Below are positions 26,957 to 35,869 of a stretch of DNA of 44,515 bases, in pieces; the stretch's first letter is position 1; each line of letters starts with the position of its first letter. The position numbers were made by a program, and so were the translations under genes. The stretch covers positions 1 through 44,515 of the forward strand of contig JAIPDL010000026.1 in NCBI GenBank assembly GCA_021737695.1, in the 5' to 3' direction. The notes beneath the pieces are model-generated. The model searched no databases and had not been told where the DNA came from. It worked only from the letters and a program-made list of their open reading frames with translations. Source of the stretch: Desulfotignum sp. (GTDB taxonomy: Bacteria > Desulfobacterota > Desulfobacteria > Desulfobacterales > Desulfobacteraceae).

Positions 26957-27511
26957 TCAGCCGTACATCAGTCTGTCTAAGTAAATGGATGCTGCTGATC
27001 GGACCGACAGGTGGTTATAATCCCCCGGACCTGTGATGGGGTCCAGCTGGATGTCGCATTGGTTTATCAGTTCATCCGCCAATCCCCATGCAGTCCCGAA
27101 AATCAGCAAACACGGGGTGTCTGACCGCTGTTCCTGTTTCAAGGCATGGGGTGAAATCGTTTTCCGGTTCATCCGGGCGCTGGTGGCTATGGTGACCACG
27201 GGCCGGTTGTGTTCCGCCTGAATCTGCCGGACGGCCCCTTCAAATGTGTCTGTCACCCGGATCAGTTCCAGGGCTTGTTTCCGGGAAGGGTTCAACCGGG
27301 ATCCTGCCCCGTGGGTCCAGTGCCGGATCACTTCATGGGCCAGGTCTGCCTGGTCCGGAAAAGGGGTGATTACATACACCCCTTTGACTCCGAAGGTCAT
27401 GGAGGCCCTGGCAATATCATGTAAATCTATGGTGGTCAAGGCGGCGCCAATGGTTTGGTTTTTTTTGTTCACCACGGGATAATGGACCAGGGCAATATAC
27501 AGGTTGTCCAT
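26957..27511 (-). CDS. SPOUT-like RNA methyltransferase (PF09936 family)
   Basis: A 184-residue protein starting MDNLYIALVHYPVVNKKNQ, followed by LTTIDLHDIARASMTFGVKG and VYVITPFPDQ. Near the end CLLIFGTAWGLADELI and GPGDYNHLSVRSAASIYLDR match the knotted SAM-binding end of TrmD/TrmH-type (SPOUT) methyltransferases. It is found next to trmD in deltaproteobacteria; the RNA target is not known. The ATG at 27511 gives the family N-terminus; an ATG at 27526 is less likely. Confidence 0.85.
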   Translation of the reverse strand: MDNLYIALVHYPVVNKKNQTIGAALTTIDLHDIARASMTFGVKGVYVITPFPDQADLAHEVIRHWTHGAGSRLNPSRKQALELIRVTDTFEGAVRQIQAEHNRPVVTIATSARMNRKTISPHALKQEQRSDTPCLLIFGTAWGLADELINQCDIQLDPITGPGDYNHLSVRSAASIYLDRLMYG

Positions 27512-27532
27512 ACAACAAGTTTCCATGACAGG

Positions 27533-28288
27533 TTAATGGGGGTAAAGCAGTGCTTCCAGGTCTTTGTGCCATTGCATAAGCAACGCCTTTTCCTCCGGAT
27601 CCGGCGGGTGAGCTGCCAGAAGATCCGGCCGCCGGACAAAGGTCCGGGCCAAAGATGACCGGGTCCGCCATTTTTCGATCCGTCCATGGTCCCCGGACAG
27701 GAGTATCTCCGGCACCGGATCTCCCATGAATGTTTCCGGCCGGGTATACTGGGCATGTTCCAGCCGGTGATCCATGAAAGAATCCGATATAAAGGACCCT
27801 TCTTTTCCCAGGACGCCGGGGATCAGCCGGGAGACGGCATCCATGACCACCATGCTGGCCAGTTCTCCGCCGGTCATGACATAATCTCCCACTGAAATCT
27901 CTTTGTCCACAAACCGGGTGATGATCCGTTCATCAATGCCCTCGTATCGGCCGCATACAAAAATCATCGCTGTACCGCTGTCTGCCATTTCCAGCGCTGC
28001 CTGCTGGTAAAACGGTTCCCCCTGGGGTGTCATAAGCACCACCTGGGCATCAGGGGCTTGATTTTTTGCCCGAGCAATGGCATCTGCCAGGGGTTCGGGT
28101 TTCATGATCATGCCGCATCCGCCGCCATAAGGTCGGTCATCCACGGTGTGGTGCCGGTCAGTGGCAAAATCCCGGATCTGGATGGTCCGCCCGGAGATCA
28201 GACCCTGACGGATGGCCCGGCCGATCATGCCGTGATCAAAAAACGCCTGCACCAGCTCCGGAAACAAAGTTAACACCGTAAAGTCCAT
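27533..28288 (-). CDS. trmD: tRNA (guanine-37-N1)-methyltransferase
   Basis: A 251-residue SPOUT methyltransferase. Signatures are FTVLTLFPELVQAFFDHG, DDRPYGGGCGMIMKPEPL, FVCGRYEGIDERI, VGDYVMTGGELASMVVMDAV and PEILLSGDHGRIEKWR. It methylates G37 next to the anticodon and prevents +1 frameshifting. The ATG at 28288 overlaps the rimM stop (TGATG); a GTG one codon earlier is the alternative. Confidence 0.96.
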   Translation of the reverse strand: MDFTVLTLFPELVQAFFDHGMIGRAIRQGLISGRTIQIRDFATDRHHTVDDRPYGGGCGMIMKPEPLADAIARAKNQAPDAQVVLMTPQGEPFYQQAALEMADSGTAMIFVCGRYEGIDERIITRFVDKEISVGDYVMTGGELASMVVMDAVSRLIPGVLGKEGSFISDSFMDHRLEHAQYTRPETFMGDPVPEILLSGDHGRIEKWRTRSSLARTFVRRPDLLAAHPPDPEEKALLMQWHKDLEALLYPH

Positions 28289-28854
28289 CACAGGCCTGCA
28301 TCATATCCTTCCGGCAGCCGGGTAACCACCCGGGCGTTTTCAATATCCACTGACATGACAAACTGCCGGTGCATGGGAATCAGCAGTTCTCTGCCCTTGG
28401 TTTTCACCACCAGTATATCATGGGCCCCGGTGGAAAAAATAGTGTCAATGGTCCCTAAATCACCGGATACTTCATCGGTCACGGTCAGACCGTACAGATC
28501 CTCCCAGTACCAGGCATTTTCTTCCGGTTCCGGGAGCCGGCTGCGCGGAACCAGAATCTGTTTTTCGATCAACGCATCTGCCATGTTCCGGTCTTTAATT
28601 CCGGCCAGCCGCATGAGCAGTCCCTTTTTATACGGAACGCATTGATCAATCACAAACGGTTGCGCATCCGCCCGGGTCCCTGATGACACAAACACCCGGC
28701 TTCCCGGGGCAAAAAGATCCGGTGCCTGGGCAAAGGACCGAACCTTAATATTGCCTTCCAGCCCATGGGCGCCGGTGATTTCGCCCATGACCAGCAGCGG
28801 AAGGGAACCGGTGTCTGAAGAGGAAGTCCCAGTCACGGATCCGCCGTTATTCAA
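28288..28854 (-). CDS. rimM: Ribosome maturation factor RimM
   Basis: About 188 residues. The N-terminal barrel has [20 protein letters not shown], and the PRC-barrel half has [11 protein letters not shown] and [18 protein letters not shown]. RimM assists 30S head assembly and binds S19. The start is uncertain: the TTG at 28854 overlaps the khpA stop, a GTG at 28836 follows GGCGGA and would remove six residues. The first 20 residues before the barrel are low in conservation. Confidence 0.92.
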   Translation of the reverse strand: MNNGGSVTGTSSSDTGSLPLLVMGEITGAHGLEGNIKVRSFAQAPDLFAPGSRVFVSSGTRADAQPFVIDQCVPYKKGLLMRLAGIKDRNMADALIEKQILVPRSRLPEPEENAWYWEDLYGLTVTDEVSGDLGTIDTIFSTGAHDILVVKTKGRELLIPMHRQFVMSVDIENARVVTRLPEGYDAGL

Positions 28855-29077
28855 TGATTTCCAGAACGGTTCTTTTTTTCATTTTGGTGGATGCCGCACT
28901 TAAAATGGTTCGCATGGCCCGGGCCGATCTGCCCTGTTTGCCGATCACCTTTCCCAGATCCTCTTTGGCGACTTTAAGTTCCAGAACCGATGTCTGATCT
29001 CCGACAACCTCCGAAATATGGACCTGGTCGGGACTATCCACCAGTGCTTTGGCAATGTATTCAATCAGCTCTTTCAT
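28847..29077 (-). CDS. khpA: KH-domain RNA-binding protein KhpA
   Basis: A 76-residue single KH domain, with the GxxG-loop in [20 protein letters not shown]. It binds RNA, usually as a partner of KhpB/Jag, and lies between rpsP and rimM as in most bacteria. AAGGAG 9 nt upstream selects the ATG at 29077 over the one at 29113. Confidence 0.95.
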   Translation of the reverse strand: MKELIEYIAKALVDSPDQVHISEVVGDQTSVLELKVAKEDLGKVIGKQGRSARAMRTILSAASTKMKKRTVLEIIE

Positions 29078-29138
29078 GTGTCCATCTCCTTGCTGCGTCA
29101 AAGGGGTATGCATCCGGATGTGTCAATAAAGAACAGGT

Positions 29139-29402
29139 TCAGGCCGTTGCAGCCGGTTCGGGCGCGGCCGCCTGTTTTTTCAAAAGGCTCGTCACCGTGG
29201 TGGACGGTTTGGCACCCTTGTCCAGCCAGTACTGGATCCGGTCCTGCTTGAGCACGATGCCGGCCGGTTCGGTCATGGGGTTGTAAGTTCCCAGAGTTTC
29301 CAGAAACCGGCCGTCTCTGGGGGCTTCAATGTCTGCGGCCACGATTCTGTAAAACGGTTTTTTCTTGGTGCCCTTGCGGGTCAATCTGATTCTAACGGAC
29401 AT
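29139..29402 (-). CDS. rpsP: 30S ribosomal protein S16
   Basis: An 87-residue protein opening [20 protein letters not shown], followed by [14 protein letters not shown] and [16 protein letters not shown], all diagnostic for S16. The tail after residue 75 is Ala/Pro-rich, a common lineage-specific extension. GGAG precedes the ATG. Confidence 0.97.
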   Translation of the reverse strand: MSVRIRLTRKGTKKKPFYRIVAADIEAPRDGRFLETLGTYNPMTEPAGIVLKQDRIQYWLDKGAKPSTTVTSLLKKQAAAPEPAATA

Positions 29403-29416
29403 AGGTTGTTTTCTCC

Positions 29417-30742
29417 TTAAAACGGCAGCATGTTTTTCAATGACCGCATGCCGCCTTTATTGAATTTCTTGATCATTTTCATGGACTGGGTGTAGCTTTT
29501 CAACAGCTTGTTGACATCCTGGACCGTGGTCCCGGAGCCAAAGGCAATGCGCTTTTTCCGGGAGGCCTTGATAATGGCATATTTCTCTCTTTCTTCCAGA
29601 GTCATGGAATTGATGATGGCTTCGATTTTCACAAATTCCTTTTCATCGATATTCAACCCTTTCAGCTGTTTTTTGTTCATTCCCGGCAACATGCCTAAAA
29701 TATCTTTGACCGATCCCATTTTCCGGACGGTTTTCATCTGGTCTCTGAAATCTTCCAGGGTAAAGGCGTTCTGCCGCAGTTTTTTTTCAAGGGTTTTGGC
29801 TTCCTTTTCATCCACGGCCTCCTGGGCCCGCTCGATAAAAGAAAGGGTGTCTCCCATCCCTAAAATTTTAGAGGCCATCCGGTCCGGGTGAAACGGTTCC
29901 AGACCGGTAAATTTTTCTCCCACACCGATAAATTTCAGCGGTTTGCCGGTCACTGCCTTGATGGACAACGCAGCCCCACCCCGGGCATCTCCATCCATTT
30001 TGGTCAGAACCACCCCGGTGAGGTCCAGGCGCTGATCAAAGGAGCCGGCAATATTCACGGCATCCTGACCGGTCATGGCATCGGCCACCAGAAGTATTTC
30101 CGAAGGATTCACCCCTTTTTTCAAGGTTTCCAGTTCCGCCATCAAGGTGTCATCCATGTGCAGACGTCCGGCCGTGTCATACACCAGGGTGTCACATCCC
30201 TGTTCCCGGGCCGCTATCTGGGCGTCCTGGCAGATCTTGAGGGGTTTCATGTCCGGGGTGCTGTCAAACACAGGCAGATCCAGCTGGGTCCCGATTTTTT
30301 TCAGCTGGTCAATGGCTGCCGGCCGGTACACATCCACGGGCACCAGAAGCGGGGTTTTTCCCTGCTTGCGCAGATAAAGACCCAGCTTGCCGGCAGTTGT
30401 GGTTTTACCCGACCCCTGAAGTCCCACCAGCATAATGGACCCGGAAGACCCCGTGCCCAGATTCAAGGCCTGGTGTGTTGATCCCATCATCCGGGTGAAT
30501 TCATCATTCACGATTTTGATGACCTGCTGGCCCGGTGTCAGACTGTCCATGACCTCCAAGCCAAGTGCCCGGGTCTTTATATCTGAAATGACATTTTTTG
30601 CAACCTTATAATTGACATCCGCTTCAAGAAGTGCCATTCTCACCTGTTTGAGACCTTCTTCAATATTCTTCTCATTCAGGGTGCCATGGCCTTTCAGCTT
30701 CTTAAAGACCGAATCAATCCTGTCGCTCAAATTTTCAAACAT
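29417..30742 (-). CDS. ffh: Signal recognition particle GTPase Ffh (SRP54)
   Basis: A 441-residue Ffh. The N domain is followed by the G domain with [20 protein letters not shown] (P-loop), [10 protein letters not shown] and [14 protein letters not shown], then the methionine-rich M domain ([17 protein letters not shown] ... [20 protein letters not shown], quoted in pieces). It targets nascent membrane proteins to FtsY with 4.5S RNA. It is the first gene of the minus-strand ribosome operon, divergent from rlmN. Confidence 0.97.
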   Translation of the reverse strand: MFENLSDRIDSVFKKLKGHGTLNEKNIEEGLKQVRMALLEADVNYKVAKNVISDIKTRALGLEVMDSLTPGQQVIKIVNDEFTRMMGSTHQALNLGTGSSGSIMLVGLQGSGKTTTAGKLGLYLRKQGKTPLLVPVDVYRPAAIDQLKKIGTQLDLPVFDSTPDMKPLKICQDAQIAAREQGCDTLVYDTAGRLHMDDTLMAELETLKKGVNPSEILLVADAMTGQDAVNIAGSFDQRLDLTGVVLTKMDGDARGGAALSIKAVTGKPLKFIGVGEKFTGLEPFHPDRMASKILGMGDTLSFIERAQEAVDEKEAKTLEKKLRQNAFTLEDFRDQMKTVRKMGSVKDILGMLPGMNKKQLKGLNIDEKEFVKIEAIINSMTLEEREKYAIIKASRKKRIAFGSGTTVQDVNKLLKSYTQSMKMIKKFNKGGMRSLKNMLPF

Positions 30743-30841
30743 AAAAAGACCTTCATCCCAATATCAAATCAAATCATTGAATTTAGTCCATAAACCGTGA
30801 TATGTCAAGGAAATAATCCAGGTGAATCCACAGGAATAAGA

Positions 30842-31900
30842 ATGGAAAATTTATTGAACTATACCCGGGAAGATCTTTCCCGATGGCTTGAGGAAAAAGG
30901 GGTCCGTCCGTTTCGATCCGGTCAGATTTTCAAATGGCTGTACCTGAAACTGGTGGATGATTTTGACCAGATGACCGATCTGGGCAAAGATCTGAGAGCC
31001 CTGCTGGCCGATCATTTTTATTTTGACTGCCTGACTCTGGCGGACACCCAGGTGTCTGCGGACACCACGGAAAAATATCTGTTTCAGCTGACGGACAAGG
31101 CCCATATCGAGTCCGTGCTCATACCGGAAAAAGATCATTTTACCCTGTGTGTGTCCTCCCAGGTGGGGTGTGCCATGAACTGCCGGTTCTGCCTGACGGC
31201 CAAAGGGGGATGGAAAAGAAACCTGACTGCCGGGGAGATCATTGCTCAGGTCCGGACCGTGCGGATGTTTCTTGCACACAAAAACGTGGATCCCCAGAAA
31301 CTGTCCAATGTGGTGTTCATGGGCATGGGTGAACCCCTGGCCAATTATGATCAGGTGATCCAGGCCATTGCCGTGATCACGGATACGGATTTCGGATTGA
31401 AATTTTCTCCGAGACGGGTCACGGTGTCCACCTGCGGCCTGGTGCCTGGAATTCTGGCGCTGGGAAAGGCGTGCGCCGTGAATCTGGCCGTTTCCCTCAA
31501 TGCCACGGATGATGAGACCCGGTCCTGGCTGATGCCGGTCAACAACACCTATCCCATGACACGGCTTTTGACCGCGTGTCAACAGTTCACCATGAAGCCC
31601 AGAAACAAGATCACCTTTGAATATATCCTGATCAAAAACGTGAACGATTCGCCGGCCCATGCCGGTCACCTGGTCCGGCTTTTGTCCCCGGTGCGGGCCA
31701 AGGTCAATCTCATTGCATTCAACCCGCATCCGGGAACCCGTTTGAAAGCACCGGAGCCGGAAACCGTTAAAAGATTTTTGCAGATATTGCTGGATAAAAA
31801 TATGACCGCCATTGTAAGAAAAAGCAAAGGAGCGGATATTCTGGCCGCATGTGGCCAGCTCCAGGCCCAGCAAAAGAATAAAGGGATTGAAATCGATTAA
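30842..31900 (+). CDS. rlmN: Dual-specificity 23S rRNA/tRNA adenine-C2 methyltransferase RlmN
   Basis: A 352-residue radical-SAM enzyme that methylates A2503 in 23S rRNA and A37 in some tRNAs. The cluster motif is CAMNCRFC, preceded by VSSQVGC. VVFMGMGEPLANYDQVIQA and SPRRVTVSTCGLVPGI are typical, and the C-terminal cysteine in DILAACGQLQ corresponds to the methyl-carrying residue. The ATG at 30842 gives the family N-terminus MENLLNYTREDL; the frame is open 45 nt upstream. Confidence 0.96.
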   Translation: MENLLNYTREDLSRWLEEKGVRPFRSGQIFKWLYLKLVDDFDQMTDLGKDLRALLADHFYFDCLTLADTQVSADTTEKYLFQLTDKAHIESVLIPEKDHFTLCVSSQVGCAMNCRFCLTAKGGWKRNLTAGEIIAQVRTVRMFLAHKNVDPQKLSNVVFMGMGEPLANYDQVIQAIAVITDTDFGLKFSPRRVTVSTCGLVPGILALGKACAVNLAVSLNATDDETRSWLMPVNNTYPMTRLLTACQQFTMKPRNKITFEYILIKNVNDSPAHAGHLVRLLSPVRAKVNLIAFNPHPGTRLKAPEPETVKRFLQILLDKNMTAIVRKSKGADILAACGQLQAQQKNKGIEID

Positions 31901-31990
31901 AAAGGCCTTATTTTACTCAGTTGGGTTGACATTTATGTTAAATCCCTTAAAAAAATTATCTCAAACCCGTAAATATGAATGGAAAAAATC

Positions 31991-32476
31991 ATGACTGATA
32001 TCAGTTTGGAAAACAAAAGAATTCTGATTGTGGATGATGAACCCGATGTGCTGGATTCTCTGGAAGAACTGCTGGATATGGCTACTGTGATCCGGGCCCA
32101 GTCGTTTGAACAAGCCGATCAGCTGTTGAAAGAGCAGACATTTGATATTGCCATACTCGATATCATGGGCGTAGACGGATACCAGCTGCTGGAAACGGCC
32201 AATAAAAAAGAGATTGTCACCGTGATGCTCACGGCCCATGCCTTAAGTCCGGATAATATTAAAAAATCCTACCTGGGCGGGGCCTGCTCCTATATTCCCA
32301 AAGAAGAGATGATAAATATTGAAACGTTTCTGCTGGATGTTCTGAAAGCCAGAAAAGAGGGAAAGAACCCCTGGACCAGCTGGTATAAACGTCTGGCCTC
32401 CTTTTGTGAAAGAAAGTTCGGCAAGGACTGGGATAAGGATGAAAAGGAATTCTGGGAAAAAATGATCTATTATTGA
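31991..32476 (+). CDS. Orphan single-domain response regulator
   Basis: A 161-residue protein with one receiver domain: the acidic pair in ILIVDDEPDV, phospho-acceptor Asp57 in FDIAILDIMGVDGYQLL, the threonine in VMLTAHALS and the lysine in CSYIPKEEM. No DNA-binding or enzyme domain follows; residues 120-161 are charged and Trp/Lys-rich. No histidine kinase is in the window. The start could also be ATG 31979 (four more residues). The gene runs into the convergent thiolation-like gene with a 7-nt overlap. Confidence 0.8.
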   Translation: MTDISLENKRILIVDDEPDVLDSLEELLDMATVIRAQSFEQADQLLKEQTFDIAILDIMGVDGYQLLETANKKEIVTVMLTAHALSPDNIKKSYLGGACSYIPKEEMINIETFLLDVLKARKEGKNPWTSWYKRLASFCERKFGKDWDKDEKEFWEKMIYY

Positions 32477-33492
32477 TCCTTGTCAAAGGACCCGATCAAT
32501 CGGGATCCCAGTTTTGATGGCTTTAAAGGCACCACAGTGATTCGGGTCTGTTCGGGACCGATGGTCACCCGGATCTGTGTGGGTTCATTTTCAGGCGCTT
32601 TGGTATAGGCCGCTGCCATGGCAGCGGCCTTTTCAATCTGGGCTTTTCCGAACTGCCCGGTGAGAAGGACCGTGGGACCCGGCAGCCATGCATGGTTGAG
32701 TTGAACATCCGCTGTGGGGTCATACCAGGTCATGATCTGTTCATTGTCTGTTTCTGATCGTCCGATCACCAGTTTGCAGGTATCGGTCAGGCGAAAATGG
32801 CGGCCGTATTTAAGCAGGTGAATGTGCCGGATCTCTTTGGTTTTCTGTACATCGAACAGATCTTTGAGCCGGGTGGAAAACCCGGGGTCCGTGAGCAGGC
32901 ACCCGCCCGCCGGGGCCGGGTATTCAATAATCCCCAGTTGCCGGGCCAGGGCGATCTGATGTTTCCGGGACCGGCCGTTAATGCCCAGAAGTTGTGTTCG
33001 GTCCACCAGCCCCTGGATTTCCATGGGCGTTTCCGGCAGACACCGGGCACTTAAGGGCCGTAATATCAACCCTTTGAACCGGCTGTTTTTCTCCACATAT
33101 TGCAGGGCGTTCTTGGTCTGGGATTTGGGCCGCTGGCCCACCACCTCTCCGCTGAACAGAAAGTCAAATGCCATTTCCTGCATGAGACGGCCGGCGGTTT
33201 CAAACATGAGTGCATGACAGTCCATGCACGGATTCATATTTTTTCCAAACCCCGCTTTGGGGGCTTCCATCATTTTCAGATACGGCCCGGTAATGTCTTT
33301 GGTGATCAAAGGGATGTCACAGATGGCGGACGCTTTTTGCGCTTTTTTTGATGAGAAAAACGGGGTTTCAAAACTGATCCAGGTCACATGGATGCCTTGA
33401 TTTTTAAGTATGACGCCGGACAGCATGCTGTCCAGACCACCGGAACACAGCCCCAACGCCCGGACAGGGGTTGTGGTTTTTCTGTCACTCAT
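32470..33492 (-). CDS. ThiI/MnmA-like tRNA thiolation protein with NFACT-R-like C-terminal domain
   Basis: A 340-residue ATP-pyrophosphatase (PP-loop) protein. The loop is LGLCSGGLDSMLSGVIL, followed by a cysteine pair in NPCMDCHALMFE and FLFSGEVVGQRP, and a third cysteine in PAPAGGCLLTDPG. This spacing is like MnmA/ThiI-type sulfur-transfer enzymes. The C-terminal half (KLVIGRSETDN, LPGPTVLLTG) resembles the NFACT-R RNA-binding domain. So an RNA thiolation role is likely, but the modified nucleotide is not known. The ATG at 33492 lies only 15 nt from the nth start on the opposite strand. Confidence 0.78.
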   Translation of the reverse strand: MSDRKTTTPVRALGLCSGGLDSMLSGVILKNQGIHVTWISFETPFFSSKKAQKASAICDIPLITKDITGPYLKMMEAPKAGFGKNMNPCMDCHALMFETAGRLMQEMAFDFLFSGEVVGQRPKSQTKNALQYVEKNSRFKGLILRPLSARCLPETPMEIQGLVDRTQLLGINGRSRKHQIALARQLGIIEYPAPAGGCLLTDPGFSTRLKDLFDVQKTKEIRHIHLLKYGRHFRLTDTCKLVIGRSETDNEQIMTWYDPTADVQLNHAWLPGPTVLLTGQFGKAQIEKAAAMAAAYTKAPENEPTQIRVTIGPEQTRITVVPLKPSKLGSRLIGSFDKDQ

Positions 33493-33507
33493 ATATACAT
33501 ATCTTTC

Positions 33508-34152
33508 ATGAAACACGTGGATATTCAATTTTTGCTGAGCACATTAAAAAACCGGTACCCGGATGTCAAGACGCAACTGGTGCATCAGACCCCGTTTCAG
33601 CTGCTGACCGCCACAATTTTGTCGGCCCAGTGCACGGACCGCCAGGTCAATCAGGTGACCCGGCATCTGTTTGCGCGGTTTCCCGATTCCGCCGGTCTGG
33701 CCCCAGCCGATTTGTCTGACATCAAAAAAATTATCTATTCCACGGGATTTTACAACAACAAGGCCAAAAATATCAAGGCGTGCGCCCAGGCCCTGCTTGA
33801 CCGCCATGACGGCCAGGTGCCCGATGACCTGGATCTTTTAGTGAAACTGCCCGGTGTGGGGCGAAAGACCGCCAATGTGGTACGATCGGCTGCGTTCGGC
33901 CATCCGGCCATTGTGGTGGATACCCATGTGCTGCGCATAGTGAACCGTTTGGGGTTGACCCGGTCCCGGGATCCGGTCAAAGTGGAATTTGATCTCATGA
34001 AAATTATTCCGGAATCAGCCTGGAGTGATCTGTCTTTGCAGCTCATCTATTTTGGCCGAGACATCTGTGATGCCAGAAAACCCAAGTGTGACCAGTGCCC
34101 TTTGTTTGATGTGTGCGTGTTTCCCGGCAAAAAAAATACAGACGCAAAATAG
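33508..34152 (+). CDS. nth: Endonuclease III
   Basis: A 214-residue base-excision glycosylase/AP-lyase acting on oxidised pyrimidines. Visible features are TILSAQCTDRQVNQVT, the helix-hairpin-helix LPGVGRKTANVV with the catalytic lysine, the catalytic aspartate in VVDTHVLRIVNRLGL and the iron-sulfur motif C-x6-C-x2-C-x5-C (CDARKPKCDQCPLFDVC). The ATG at 33508 gives the normal N-terminus; no clear ribosome-binding site precedes it. Confidence 0.96.
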   Translation: MKHVDIQFLLSTLKNRYPDVKTQLVHQTPFQLLTATILSAQCTDRQVNQVTRHLFARFPDSAGLAPADLSDIKKIIYSTGFYNNKAKNIKACAQALLDRHDGQVPDDLDLLVKLPGVGRKTANVVRSAAFGHPAIVVDTHVLRIVNRLGLTRSRDPVKVEFDLMKIIPESAWSDLSLQLIYFGRDICDARKPKCDQCPLFDVCVFPGKKNTDAK

Positions 34153-34185
34153 AACGCCTTTAACCGGGTGTAAAGGAAATGAGAT

Positions 34186-35049
34186 ATGGACAATATTTTT
34201 ACCCCTGATTTCTGGATCCGGGAATGGGAAAAAATTAAATCCGATGACACCTATGCCGTGCATAAAGGGTTTGCCACGCCGGAATACTGGGACAGGGCCG
34301 CAGCCACTTACAACAAGGGAACGCAGGAAAAAGACAACCGGAAAACAGATAAAGCCCTGGCCCGGTTCCGGGAGGCCGGCCTGCTGTCTGAAGGCATGAC
34401 CGTGCTGGACATCGGATGCGGTACCGGTGATTTGGCCCTGGGTCTGGCTGAAACCGGGGCTAAAGTCACGGCCCTGGATTTTTCGGCTGCCATGCTGGAC
34501 CGGTTCGGCCAGTCCATACCGCCGCATTTGAAGGACCGGATCCACTTGCGCTGTGACGACTGGCATGGGATGGATATCCAGAAAAATAAGTGGGAAAAGC
34601 GGTTCGATCTGGTCACGGGATTCATGGCACCGGCGTTGTCAACCTCCCGGTCGTTTTTTAAAATGATGGCCTGCGGCAAAAAAGGATTTGCCATCCGGGG
34701 GTGGGCGGACAAGAAACCGGATCCCGTCATGGCGGCCTTGTGGGAAAAAATCATGGATCGCCCCCTGGACGACCGGCCCCAATCCATTCTTTATAAAATC
34801 AATCTGTTGATTGCCATGAAATATTTTCCCGATGTCTGGTTTGACAAAATGGAATGGCACCAGACCGCCACCTTAGGTCAGGAAATTCAGAACCAGACGG
34901 CATTTTTCCAGAAGGCCGGTTCCGTACCTGAGGCAAAATTGAGGCGGATCATTCAGTCCTATCTGGAAACCATCCAGACAGACGGCCGGATCAGCCGCAT
35001 ACAGCAAGGACTGACCGCCACGGTGATCTGGTCTGAAAATCGGTGGTGA
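34186..35049 (+). CDS. Class I SAM-dependent methyltransferase
   Basis: A 287-residue protein. Motif I is VLDIGCGTGDLALGLAETGA and motif II VTALDFSAAMLDRF, as in UbiE-like small-molecule methyltransferases. The first 60 residues (DFWIREWEKIKSDDTYAVHKG, quoted in part as FWIREWEKIK and YAVHKGF) are an extension I cannot assign. AAGGAA precedes the ATG. It is 33 nt behind nth and 12 nt from the convergent regulator. Substrate unknown. Confidence 0.82.
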   Translation: MDNIFTPDFWIREWEKIKSDDTYAVHKGFATPEYWDRAAATYNKGTQEKDNRKTDKALARFREAGLLSEGMTVLDIGCGTGDLALGLAETGAKVTALDFSAAMLDRFGQSIPPHLKDRIHLRCDDWHGMDIQKNKWEKRFDLVTGFMAPALSTSRSFFKMMACGKKGFAIRGWADKKPDPVMAALWEKIMDRPLDDRPQSILYKINLLIAMKYFPDVWFDKMEWHQTATLGQEIQNQTAFFQKAGSVPEAKLRRIIQSYLETIQTDGRISRIQQGLTATVIWSENRW

Positions 35050-35061
35050 GATTTTTTTGGG

Positions 35062-35475
35062 TCAATCGATGCCCTGTTTCCGGTAGGGACAGGCATCCAG
35101 CGTGGCGATAAATGCCACAAATTTTTTAAATGACTGACTGTCCATGGCATGTTCCATGCGGCAGGCGGTCTCATCGGCACGGGCTTCATCCACTTCCAGT
35201 ATCCTGAACAAAAAATCCTTGAGTACCATATGGCGGTATTCAATCTTTTTTGCGATTTTTTCCCCTTCCGGGGTCAGTGTGACATATCCATACGGCTCAT
35301 AGTTGATCAGTTTTCTGGCTGCCAGTTTTTTGAGCATGCCTGTGACCGATCCCCGTTTGATATCCAGTCTTTCGGCAATGTCTTTGGATCGGGCCACCGT
35401 GTTTTGCGTTTGCAGCGCCAGTATGGTTTCCAGGTAATCTTCAATGTTTTCGGAAAGCGGAACTGTCTTTTCCAT
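35062..35475 (-). CDS. DtxR/MntR-family metal-dependent transcriptional regulator
   Basis: A 137-residue protein. The N-terminal winged helix is LSENIEDYLETILALQTQNT, KDIAERLDIKRGSVTGMLKK and LINYEPYGYVTLTPEGEKIA; the dimerisation domain follows with HMVLKDFLFRILEVDEARADE and CRMEHAMD, which holds likely metal ligands (Glu, Cys/His). It ends DACPYRKQGID without the SH3 domain of DtxR, like MntR-type proteins. GGAGGAAGAC places the start at ATG 35475. It is divergent from feoAB, the obvious candidate target. Confidence 0.88.
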   Translation of the reverse strand: MEKTVPLSENIEDYLETILALQTQNTVARSKDIAERLDIKRGSVTGMLKKLAARKLINYEPYGYVTLTPEGEKIAKKIEYRHMVLKDFLFRILEVDEARADETACRMEHAMDSQSFKKFVAFIATLDACPYRKQGID

Positions 35476-35524
35476 GTCTTCCTCCATGTTGGGGTCCTGT
35501 TTTTTTTATCTTCTGATGATATAG

Positions 35525-35604
35525 TAAGTCAATTAAAAAAAAATTCATAGGCATCATATTTGTTATTGACAAAAATTAATGTTAGTCATATAAAACTTAG
35601 TCAT
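35525..35604. promoter_or_regulatory. Overlapping divergent promoters of the regulator gene and feoAB, with direct repeats
   Basis: Plus strand: TTGACA (35566-35571), 17-bp spacer, TATAAA (35589-35594) for feoAB. Minus strand: TTGTCA (35572-35567), 17-bp spacer, TATGAA (35549-35544) for the regulator; the two -35 boxes share five positions. TTAGTCAT occurs at 35582-35589, over the start of the feo -10 box, and at 35597-35604, 15 bp apart, with a related TAAGTCAA at 35525. These direct repeats are plausible sites for the neighbouring metal regulator; no Fur-type 19-bp palindrome is obvious. Confidence 0.6.
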
Positions 35605-35631
35605 TTGAATGATTCAGCAAAAGGAGAAGAT

Positions 35632-35868
35632 ATGATGGAAGGCATCTCATTGCGGCGGATGCAGGTGAATCAGACGGGTACCGTTGTCAGTGTCAGAGCC
35701 AGGGGAGAGCTGGGCCGGCGCATTCGGGATATGGGCCTGGTCCCGGGAAAGGATATCCGGATTCAGGGGCGGGCTCCGTTGAAAGATCCGGTATCGCTTC
35801 GGATCATGGGAGGCACCCTGACCTTGAGAAACAATGAAGCAGATTATATTTTCGTGGAGGTGCACTGA
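35632..35868 (+). CDS. feoA: Ferrous iron transport protein A
   Basis: A 78-residue SH3-like protein. Core pattern: GISLRRMQVNQTGTVVSV, ELGRRIRDMGLVPGKDIRI and DPVSLRIMGGTLTLRNNEA. FeoA is a cytoplasmic partner that regulates FeoB. AAGGAG at 35621 supports ATG 35632 or 35635. feoB begins 1 nt after its stop. Confidence 0.94.
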   Translation: MMEGISLRRMQVNQTGTVVSVRARGELGRRIRDMGLVPGKDIRIQGRAPLKDPVSLRIMGGTLTLRNNEADYIFVEVH

Positions 35869-35869
35869 T

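Noticed and set aside
31912-31945. TTGACA at 31926 as promoter of the response regulator gene
   Set aside because: No -10 box at 16-18 bp; TTAAAT lies only 7 bp away, so I do not call it.
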